DNA of 8,525 bases from Bacillota bacterium (GTDB lineage: Bacteria > Bacillota > Sulfobacillia > Thermaerobacterales > RSA17), in contig PKRI01000054.1 in the NCBI GenBank assembly GCA_017577485.1, positions 1 to 8,525 on the forward strand, written 5' to 3'. The stretch's first letter is position 1, and each line of letters starts with the position of its first letter. This document shows positions 1-5,458 of this stretch, in pieces. Under the pieces are notes generated by a model. That model made no database searches. It had not been told where the DNA came from and saw only the letters and a program-made list of their open reading frames with translations. The translations under genes were made by a program, and so were the position numbers.

Positions 1-1
1 G

Positions 2-1372
2 ACCATGACCGCCGTCCTGGTCATCGCCTGCCCCTGCGCCCTGGGCCTGGCCACGCCCACAGCCATCATGGTGGGGACCGGCAAGGGGGCCGAGCACGGC
101 ATCCTCTTCCGGGGCGGCGAGCACCTGGAGCGGGCCCAGCACCTCACCACCGTCGTCTTCGACAAGACCGGCACCCTGACCCGGGGCGAGCCGCGGCTGA
201 CCGACGTCATCGCCGCCGGGGACACGCCCGCCGCCCAGCTGCTGGAGCTGGCGGCGGCCGCCGAGCGCCCGTCGGAACACCCGCTGGCCCAGGCCGTGGT
301 GGCCGGGGCCCGGGAGCGGGGCATCGAACCGCCGGAACCCCGGCACTTTGAGGCCGTGCCGGGCCACGGCGTCGTGGCCGAGGTGGCGGGGCGCCGGGTG
401 CTGGTGGGCAACCGCCCGCACTTCCCGGCCGCCGGCATCGACCCGGCGCCGCTGCTTCCTGCGCTGGAAGGCCTGGAGCAGCAGGGCAAGACCGCCGTCC
501 TGGTGGCGGTGGACGGACGGCCGGCCGGCGTGCTGGCCGTGGCCGACACCGTCAAGCCCACCTCCGCGGAAGCCGTGGCGGCCCTGCGCGCCATGGGCCT
601 GAGGGTCATGATGCTGACCGGCGACAACCGCCGCACCGCCCAGGCCATCGCCCGGCAGGTGGGCATCGACCCCGCCGACGTGGAGGCCGAGGTGCTGCCC
701 GGCGACAAGGCAGCCTTCATCCAGCGCCTGCGGGAGGCGGGCCAGGTGGTGGCCATGGTGGGCGACGGCATCAACGACGCCCCGGCGCTGGCGGCGGCCG
801 ATCTGGGCATCGCCATGGGCACCGGCACCGACGTGGCCGTGGAGGCCGGCGACGTGACGCTGATGTCCGGCGACCCCCGCGGCGTGGTGGGTGCCGTGCG
901 GCTGGGCCGCATGACCGTCCGCAAGATCAAGCAGAACCTGTTCTGGGCCCTGGTCTACAACACCCTGGGCATTCCCCTGGCGGCCCTGGGCTACCTGAGC
1001 CCCATCCTGGCCGGGGCGGCCATGGCCCTCAGTTCCGTATCGGTGGTGAGCAACGCGACCCTGCTCAAGCGGTACAATCCCATGGGCGGCTTTCGCCCCA
1101 TCCCGGAGGCCCTGCCCGCAGGTCCTTCCGCAGCGGGCGGACGGGTCCCGCTGGAGGTGAACACGATGGCCGTTCAGCGCATCTACAACGTGCGCGGCAT
1201 GTCCTGCGCCCACTGCAAGCAGGCGGTGACCGAAGCGGTCAAAGCGGTGGAGGGCGTCACCGGCGTGACCGTGGACCTGGAGTCCGGCAAGGTGGCTGTG
1301 ACCTTCGCCCACTCGGTCCAGGACGAGCCGGTGAAGGCCGCCATCCGCGAGGCCGGCTACGAGGTGGACTAG
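2..1372 (+). CDS. copA: Cu+-exporting P1B-type ATPase (CopA), 5'-truncated by the window edge, fused to a C-terminal CopZ domain
   Basis: This inner-membrane pump uses ATP to export Cu(I) from the cytoplasm. The frame is open to the left edge, so the N-terminal HMA domain(s) and first membrane helices lie outside; the ATG at 5 is an internal Met. Numbering from that Met, visible motifs are CPC (9-11) in the metal-binding helix, the phosphorylation site DKTGT (D53), SEHP (90-93), the N-domain GHG (120-122) and VGN, TGDN (205-208), GDGIND (253-258), then two C-terminal helices carrying YN (318-319) and MxxSS (340-344). CPC, YN and MxxSS are the Cu(I)-type (P1B-1) set. A normal CopA end (LKRYNP, ~354-359) is not followed by a stop. 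A ~28-residue Pro/Gly/Ala linker leads into an HMA domain (388-455) with CxxC at 401-404. Function is near certain; that the full fusion is made is likely but unproven, since the linker also carries a ribosome binding site. Confidence 0.95.
   Translation, partial: TMTAVLVIACPCALGLATPTAIMVGTGKGAEHGILFRGGEHLERAQHLTTVVFDKTGTLTRGEPRLTDVIAAGDTPAAQLLELAAAAERPSEHPLAQAVVAGARERGIEPPEPRHFEAVPGHGVVAEVAGRRVLVGNRPHFPAAGIDPAPLLPALEGLEQQGKTAVLVAVDGRPAGVLAVADTVKPTSAEAVAALRAMGLRVMMLTGDNRRTAQAIARQVGIDPADVEAEVLPGDKAAFIQRLREAGQVVAMVGDGINDAPALAAADLGIAMGTGTDVAVEAGDVTLMSGDPRGVVGAVRLGRMTVRKIKQNLFWALVYNTLGIPLAALGYLSPILAGAAMALSSVSVVSNATLLKRYNPMGGFRPIPEALPAGPSAAGGRVPLEVNTMAVQRIYNVRGMSCAHCKQAVTEAVKAVEGVTGVTVDLESGKVAVTFAHSVQDEPVKAAIREAGYEVD
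1153..1160 (+). promoter_or_regulatory. Shine-Dalgarno site inside the copA frame, serving copZ
   Basis: GGAGGTGA is an almost perfect complement of the 16S rRNA 3' end and sits five bases before the in-frame ATG at 1166. Within the copA frame these bases encode part of the linker (LEV). A site this strong at this distance is unlikely by chance and is the main evidence that the CopZ domain can be started independently. Confidence 0.65.
1166..1372 (+). CDS. copZ: CopZ-like copper chaperone, possible internal in-frame start inside the copA frame
   Basis: The 68 residues from the ATG at 1166 form a complete HMA/CopZ domain. It has the GMSCAHC metal site, the alternating strand/helix pattern, and an AIREAGYEVD ending typical of stand-alone CopZ. 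Such proteins carry Cu(I) in the cytoplasm to CopA or to a copper sensor. The ATG is in frame with copA (388th codon from the Met at 5) and lies five bases after GGAGGTGA, so it has all the marks of a separate gene start even though no stop codon separates it from copA. I infer two products: the C-terminal domain of a fusion and a free chaperone. Alternatively, copZ was once separate and the copA stop was lost. Presence of the domain is certain; independent translation is inferred. Confidence 0.6.
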   Translation: MAVQRIYNVRGMSCAHCKQAVTEAVKAVEGVTGVTVDLESGKVAVTFAHSVQDEPVKAAIREAGYEVD

Positions 1373-1513
1373 GTGGCAGGACACCCGCCGTTCGCGGCTG
1401 CCGAGGCCATCCCCCTGCCCGACGACAGCGTCGAAGAGGACGTGGCCTTCGAACTGGGCTTCGGCCCGGCCAGGCCCCAGCGCTTCGGCGTGGCCCGCAA
1501 GCCGGCGGCGTAG
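1373..1513 (+). CDS. Small ORF, 46 codons, unknown function, possibly a methyltransferase remnant
   Basis: A GTG directly after the copAZ stop opens a 46-codon frame ending in TAG. GAGGTGG at 1361-1367, five bases upstream, could act as its ribosome binding site, suggesting coupling to copAZ. About nine in ten third positions are G or C, as in the neighbouring genes, so it is or recently was coding. No membrane segment, signal peptide or cysteine is seen. The segment AEAIPLPDDSV resembles the post-acidic-loop stretch of class I SAM-dependent methyltransferases (AEALPFPDxSFD), but nothing else of such an enzyme is present. It may be a fragment left by deletion, a genuine small protein, or chance. 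No function is assigned. Confidence 0.4.
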   Translation: MAGHPPFAAAEAIPLPDDSVEEDVAFELGFGPARPQRFGVARKPAA

Positions 1514-1578
1514 ACGGCCGCGCATAACCGGTGGAGCCCCCCGCCAACCTACCACGGTGCCGGAAGCGCGGAAGGACG

Positions 1579-2697
1579 ATGCCCTTGCCTCCACGGATCG
1601 TGGTGGCCGGCGCGGGCTTCGCCGGCCTGCGGGCGGTGGACGCCGTGGCCGGGGCGGCGGCCAGGGGGCAGTGCCACCTGACCTTGATCTCCGACCTGGA
1701 CCGGTTCGTCTACCGGCCGGGCCTGCCCGGGCTGGCGCTGGGCCGCCTGCGGACCGCCGACATCACCCGGGACCTGAAGCGGTTCCGGGCCGTGCGCGCC
1801 GCCCGCCTGCACGTGGCGCCCGTCACCGGCATCGACCCTGAAAGCCACACGGTGACGGCCGGCGGGCGGCACATCCCCTACGACGTGCTGATCGTGGCCA
1901 CCGGCGTCGTCCCCGACCGCTCGGCGGTGCCGGGTCTCCAGCAGTACGGCCACGGCGTGTGGGACATCCCCGAGGCCCTGGCGCTCCGGGAGCGGCTGGC
2001 CCAGGGCGCCCGCCGCGTGGTGGTGGCCGCCGACCACACCAGTCCCTGCGTGTTCGGCACCTACGAACTGGCCATGATGCTGGCCCGCGGCGCCCCCAGG
2101 GTGACCCTGGTGACCACCGAGTACGGCCCGGGCGGGCTGATCGGCCCCCACGCCCGCCGGGCGCTGGAAACCCTGGCCGCCCGCCTGGGCGTCGAGGTGC
2201 ACCCGGGCCGGCGGGTGGCCGAGGTGGGCCGGCGCGGCGTCCTGCTGGACGACGGCACCGCCGTCGACGCCGACCTGGCCGTGGTTTCCCCTCCCCCGGC
2301 GGTCCCTGCCCTGGCGGCAGGCCTGGGACAGGGCGCCGCCCGCACGGGCCTGGTGCTCACCCGGGCGTCGCTGGCCTCGGTGCGCTGGAGCGGCCTGTTC
2401 GCCGCCGGCGCCGCGGCCGCCGCCCCGCCGCCGGTGACGGCCCACGTGGCCGAGCAGATGGGCCTCCTGGCCGGCCGCAACGCCCTGGTGGCGGCCGGCA
2501 TCCGCCGAGGCGAGCTGCAGGACCTGGAGCCCAGCATCGCCTCCCTGCTGCACTTCGGCCGCTGGTACGGACTCCTCCACTACCTGCGCCCCGCCGGGGG
2601 CTACGGCCCGCCCCGGTTCCGCGGCGGCATCGGCGGGTGGCCGCTGGGAGCCCTCAAGGACCTGTTCCGGCGGGCGTACCTGGCGGTCCGGTTCTGA
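1579..2697 (+). CDS. FAD/NAD(P)-dependent oxidoreductase, NDH-2 / sulfide:quinone reductase superfamily
   Basis: The protein has 372 residues from the ATG at 1579, which follows GGAAGGA (1570-1576) at close range and begins two residues before the FAD-binding strand; the GTG at 1531 has no such site. Residues 6-16 form the Rossmann fold (VVAGAGFAG), ATG (107-109) marks the end of the first FAD segment, and ~145-235 is a second nucleotide-binding region. SPCVFGTYE near C157 recalls the cysteine segment of sulfide:quinone reductases and flavocytochrome c sulfide dehydrogenases, but only one other Cys (32) exists, so the usual SQR trio is absent. The C-terminal FAD motif, normally GDA, reads AAGAAAA (277-283), losing the ribityl-binding Asp. 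The last ~50 residues are aromatic and Gly-rich and may touch the membrane. It lies 15 bases before the FMN-domain gene, so a shared redox role is plausible. Superfamily is clear; substrate is unknown. Confidence 0.8.
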   Translation: MPLPPRIVVAGAGFAGLRAVDAVAGAAARGQCHLTLISDLDRFVYRPGLPGLALGRLRTADITRDLKRFRAVRAARLHVAPVTGIDPESHTVTAGGRHIPYDVLIVATGVVPDRSAVPGLQQYGHGVWDIPEALALRERLAQGARRVVVAADHTSPCVFGTYELAMMLARGAPRVTLVTTEYGPGGLIGPHARRALETLAARLGVEVHPGRRVAEVGRRGVLLDDGTAVDADLAVVSPPPAVPALAAGLGQGAARTGLVLTRASLASVRWSGLFAAGAAAAAPPPVTAHVAEQMGLLAGRNALVAAGIRRGELQDLEPSIASLLHFGRWYGLLHYLRPAGGYGPPRFRGGIGGWPLGALKDLFRRAYLAVRF

Positions 2698-2712
2698 GGC
2701 GGGTGGTGCCCG

Positions 2713-4260
2713 TTGGACGGGGCGCCCGGCGCTGTCCCCACCCTGGCGCAGGCTCTGGGCCCCACGCTGGTGCCCATGGTGGTCACCGCCGTGCTGGCTG
2801 CGCTGCTGACCACCGTCCTGGTGCTGGGGACCGCGGCGCTGGTGCTGCTCAAGGGCGGGCGCCGGCTGATGCGGCGATGGACCACCAGGCCCGCCGGCGA
2901 GACGGCCATGCACCTGCCCCTGTCGCTGGAGTCCACCCCGTGGCAGGACGTGCTGTTCGCCGAGCTGCGGGCCGAAACCGGCGACGTGCCCGTGCGGCCC
3001 ATGGGCTCGCGCCGGCCGGCCCTCACCCTGGACCTGGTGGATCTGGTGGCGGCGCAGTTGGCCGAGAAGCCCGTGCCCATGGACGCCCACGTAGACCTGT
3101 CGGTGGAGTTGTGCCCGCACGTGCCCCGGCCGCTGCGCATGAGCCTGCCGGTCTACATCTCCGGCATGGGCTACGGCGTGGCGCTGAGCCGGGAGGCCAA
3201 GCTGGCGCTGGCCCTGGGCTCGGCCCTGGCCGGCAGCGCCGTCTGCTCAGGCGAGGGCGCCTTCCTGCCCGAGGAACCGGTGCTGGCCCACCGCTGGATC
3301 TACCAGGTGGGCCGCGGCGCCTGGACCCACACGCCGGACGCCGTCCGGCGGGCCGACATGATCGAGATCCACGTGGGGCAGGGTGCCGAGGTGGCGGCAC
3401 CGCTGACCAAGCCGCCGGGTCGTCTCGGGGAAGGCGTCCGCAAGGCCATGGGGCTCCGCGACGACGAGCCGGCGGTGATCCGGTCGCGGCTCCACTGGCA
3501 GGGCCGCACCGTGGAACTGGCGGAACTGGTGCGGATCCTGCGGGATCTGAATCCCGACGTGCCGGTGGGCGTCAAGCTGGCGGCGTCGGATGTGCTGGAG
3601 GCGGACCTGGCCGTGGCCGTGGAGGCCGGGGTGGACTTCATCGCCATCGACGGCGAGGAGGCGGGAACCGGCAACGCGCCGCTGGGCCTGTCCGACGCCA
3701 TGGGCGTGTCGCTGCTGCCCGCCCTGGCCCGGGCCGACGACTGGCTGCGGGCCCAGGGCGTCCGGGCGCGGGTGGCGCTGCTGGCTTCCGGCGGCCTGCG
3801 CCAGCCCGCCGACTTCCTGAAGGTGATGGCCCTCGGCGCCGACGCGGTGGGCATCGGCACCGTGGCGCTCATCGCCCTGGCCCACCGCCAGTTCGAGGCC
3901 ATCCTGCCGGACCCGCCCAGCCGCCTGGTCAGCCACGGGTCGGAACTGGCCCGCGGTTTCAACGCGGTCCAGGGCGCTCACAACCTGGCCAATTTCCTGG
4001 AGTCCTGCCGCAAGGGCCTGCAGTTGCTGCTGCGGGCGGTAGGCAGGCGCAGCGTCAAGGAGTTGACCCGGGCCGACCTGTCCTGCCGCGACCGCGACCT
4101 GGCGGAAAGCCTGGGCATCCGCTGGAACCTGGCGCCGGCGGACCCCCACCGCCTGGCCGTGCGCCACCTCCGCTGGGCGGCCGTGCGCACCGGCGAGCAC
4201 CTGGACGCGCTGGAACTCAGGTTTGGGCTGCTGCGCTCCGCGGGAGGGGCGCGGCGCTAG
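2713..4260 (+). CDS. Membrane-anchored FMN-binding glutamate synthase-like protein
   Basis: The protein has 515 residues from a TTG at 2713, chosen because it keeps the N-terminal membrane helix (~18-46) whole; the next ATG lies inside that helix. GGGTGGTG at 2701-2708 is a modest ribosome binding site. A basic stretch (RRLMRRW) follows the helix, putting the rest in the cytoplasm. Residues ~90-450 match the FMN (synthase) barrel of glutamate synthase: YISGMGYGVALS (148-159), SGEG (179-182), GVKLAAS (286-292), IDGEEAGTGNAPL (312-324), ASGGL (358-362) and LGADAVGIGT (374-383). The glutaminase domain is absent, and so are the 3Fe-4S cysteines that normally follow the barrel: only Cys 134, 178, 432 and 458 are present. 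Glutamate synthesis is therefore doubtful, and it may be an FMN oxidoreductase of another substrate, perhaps fed by the flavoprotein upstream (inference). Fold confidence is high; role is unknown. Confidence 0.85.
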   Translation: MDGAPGAVPTLAQALGPTLVPMVVTAVLAALLTTVLVLGTAALVLLKGGRRLMRRWTTRPAGETAMHLPLSLESTPWQDVLFAELRAETGDVPVRPMGSRRPALTLDLVDLVAAQLAEKPVPMDAHVDLSVELCPHVPRPLRMSLPVYISGMGYGVALSREAKLALALGSALAGSAVCSGEGAFLPEEPVLAHRWIYQVGRGAWTHTPDAVRRADMIEIHVGQGAEVAAPLTKPPGRLGEGVRKAMGLRDDEPAVIRSRLHWQGRTVELAELVRILRDLNPDVPVGVKLAASDVLEADLAVAVEAGVDFIAIDGEEAGTGNAPLGLSDAMGVSLLPALARADDWLRAQGVRARVALLASGGLRQPADFLKVMALGADAVGIGTVALIALAHRQFEAILPDPPSRLVSHGSELARGFNAVQGAHNLANFLESCRKGLQLLLRAVGRRSVKELTRADLSCRDRDLAESLGIRWNLAPADPHRLAVRHLRWAAVRTGEHLDALELRFGLLRSAGGARR

Positions 4261-5270
4261 CGGCCCGCCGCCGGGTGGCGAGGCGCTGAGGGCCGCTTCA
4301 CCGAAGCCAGCACCACCCCGGCCAGGATCAGCGCCACGCCGCCCAGCTGAAGAAGCGACGGGTGCTCGTCCAGGATCAGCCGCCCCAGCACCACCGATCC
4401 CACGGGCTGGACCAGCAGCAGCAGGGACCCCACCGCCGCCGGCAGGCGGGGAAGCGATACGGTGATCAGCAGCCAGGCCACCACCTGGGGTCCCAGCGCC
4501 AGGGCCAGCAGCCACCCGTGGGCGGGCCAGCGGAAGGCCAGGTCCAGGGTACCCGTCAGCAGGCCGTAGGCGGCGATGCCGGCCGCCGAACCGGCGGTGG
4601 CCCGGGCCAGGGACCCCGCGGCGCCCAGCCCGTGCTGTCCCACCCGCCGCAGCAGGATCAGGTAGAGCGAGTAGGCGACGGCGGTGGCGATGCCCAGCAG
4701 GCCGCCCCGCGCCGGGTCTGCGCCGTAGGCGCCCTGCTCCAGCACGCCCGAGATCAGCACCACGCCGGCCAGGGCCAGCGGGATGGCGGCCAGCGCCCGG
4801 GTCGAGGGTCTCTCACCGAGGGCGAGCCAGGTGCCCAGCGTCACCCCCACCACCTGCAGGTTGCCCAGCACCGTGGCCAGGCCGGCCCCCACCGCGTCGA
4901 TGGCGTGATGCCAGAGGACCAGATCGCCGGCCAGCGCCAGACCGGCCAGCCAGGCCAGGCGCCGGGCCGCCGCAGGGCCGGCACCGGCGGCACCGGCGGC
5001 ACCGGCGGGACGCCCCTCCCGGGCGGCCAGCCAGAAAAGCGCCGGCGCCGCGTAGGCGCAGCGGAAGAACGCCGCCGTCTCCGGCGACGTGCCCGAAAGG
5101 CGGACGAAGATGGCGGAAAAAGCGATGCCCAGGGCGCCGGCCAGCGCCATGACGGTGGGGCCCAGGCGCGAGGTCGCGCCCGGCGTGGTCACCGCCGTGG
5201 TCACCGGCGCGGCCTCCGGCGAGACCGCGGGCGGCGAGGCGGCCGGCCCGGGTGAGGATGCGTCGGTCAA
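4257..5270 (-). CDS. DMT superfamily (EamA) transporter
   Basis: This integral membrane protein is predicted to move small metabolites such as amino acids or related compounds; substrate cannot be told from sequence. The start is the TTG at 5270, seven bases after AGGAGGGG (5285-5278); the frame is open to a GTG at 5300 but that would place this strong site inside the gene. It is 337 residues long with a ~38-residue Ala/Pro/Thr-rich N-terminal tail and about ten hydrophobic helices in two EamA repeats (~40-163 and ~180-322), the usual DMT layout. The second repeat ends with the typical LLLLVQPVGSVVLG and LGGVALILAGVVLAS stretches. The loop between helices 2 and 3 contains AGAAGAAGA, encoded by three identical 9-base repeats. 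It is convergent with the FMN-domain gene. Its own promoter appears to lie in the gap upstream. Confidence 0.9.
   Translation of the reverse strand: MTDASSPGPAASPPAVSPEAAPVTTAVTTPGATSRLGPTVMALAGALGIAFSAIFVRLSGTSPETAAFFRCAYAAPALFWLAAREGRPAGAAGAAGAGPAAARRLAWLAGLALAGDLVLWHHAIDAVGAGLATVLGNLQVVGVTLGTWLALGERPSTRALAAIPLALAGVVLISGVLEQGAYGADPARGGLLGIATAVAYSLYLILLRRVGQHGLGAAGSLARATAGSAAGIAAYGLLTGTLDLAFRWPAHGWLLALALGPQVVAWLLITVSLPRLPAAVGSLLLLVQPVGSVVLGRLILDEHPSLLQLGGVALILAGVVLASVKRPSAPRHPAAGR
4981..5007. repeat. Three tandem copies of a 9-bp unit (GCACCGGCG)
   Basis: Three exact 9-bp copies lie inside the EamA transporter and encode the AGA-rich loop between helices 2 and 3 on the minus strand. Because the unit is a multiple of three, copy-number change would lengthen or shorten the loop without shifting the frame. 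Confidence 0.85.
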
Positions 5271-5277
5271 GGGGGCT

Positions 5278-5285
5278 CCCCTCCT
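5278..5285 (-). promoter_or_regulatory. Shine-Dalgarno site that sets the TTG start of the EamA transporter
   Basis: On the minus strand AGGAGGGG stands seven bases before the TTG at 5270. It is the best ribosome binding site in this region and argues for the TTG over the GTG at 5300. Confidence 0.75.
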
Positions 5286-5286
5286 G

Positions 5287-5332
5287 AACGTGAGGCCCAC
5301 GACATCATCAACGTGAGGCGCACGAAATCAGC
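5287..5332. repeat. Tandem direct repeat of 23 bp, each copy with an inner inverted repeat
   Basis: Copy 1 (5287-5309) and copy 2 (5310-5332) match at 20 of 23 positions and abut exactly. Each holds CGTG-N5-CACG, a short dyad of the kind bound by dimeric regulators. The centre-to-centre spacing of 23 bp is about two helical turns, placing both dyads on the same DNA face. The repeat lies between a TATACT box and the ribosome binding site of the transporter, so it could be an operator or an RNA leader element. The repeat is certain; its role is inference. Confidence 0.75.
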
Positions 5333-5343
5333 ACATCGGGGCC

Positions 5344-5349
5344 AGTATA
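5344..5349 (-). promoter_or_regulatory. Possible -10 box for the EamA transporter gene
   Basis: On the minus strand TATACT matches five of six bases of the sigma-A -10 consensus, and TG stands directly before it. It is one of very few A/T-rich hexamers in this GC-rich gap. No convincing -35 box is found 16-18 bases upstream. A start about 7 bases downstream would place the 23-bp repeats in the early transcribed leader. Confidence 0.35.
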
Positions 5350-5377
5350 CAGGGTCTCGGGGGCGCACGGGGGACCG

Positions 5378-5404
5378 GGTCCCGCCGCCGGCCGCGGCGG
5401 GACC
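5378..5404. terminator. Strong hairpin after the aldehyde dehydrogenase gene, possible terminator without T-run
   Basis: GGTCCCGCCGC (5378-5388) pairs perfectly with GCGGCGGGACC (5394-5404) around a 5-base loop. The hairpin lies about 55 bases beyond the aldehyde dehydrogenase stop and before the putative transporter promoter, where an operon terminator is expected. No T-run follows on either strand, so termination might need Rho, or the hairpin might only protect the mRNA 3' end. A 12-bp palindrome, GCGTCCGGACGC, lies at 5416-5427 next to it. Confidence 0.45.
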
Positions 5405-5458
5405 AGCGCGGCAGCGCGTCCGGACGCCTTCCCCGCAGGTGCCGCTCCCGCCGGCCTC

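Noticed and set aside
1531..1578. Upstream GTG start for the flavoprotein
   Set aside because: The added 16 residues are basic and Pro-rich with no ribosome binding site, whereas the ATG at 1579 sits just before the FAD-binding strand.
1549..3120. Long open frame on the - strand (523 codons)
   Set aside because: It lies antisense to two recognisable genes, is dominated by Gly, Arg, His, Gln and Pro, shows no family motif, and is the expected shadow of GC-rich third positions.
1959..4289. Long open frame on the + strand (776 codons)
   Set aside because: It overlaps the flavoprotein and FMN-domain genes in another frame, consists mainly of Gly, Pro, Arg and Ala, and has no domain signature.
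3247..4515. Open frame on the - strand (422 codons) across the convergent gene ends
   Set aside because: It runs antisense to the FMN-domain gene and overlaps the end of the EamA gene in another frame; no motifs and biased composition.
4981..5007. Phase-variable repeat in the transporter gene
   Set aside because: The unit is 9 bp with only three copies, so slippage would keep the frame and could not switch the gene off.
4362..5255. Open frame on the + strand opposite the EamA transporter (297 codons)
   Set aside because: Its Gln/Gly/Arg-rich composition has no hydrophobic or catalytic pattern, while the opposite strand encodes a clear ten-helix transporter.
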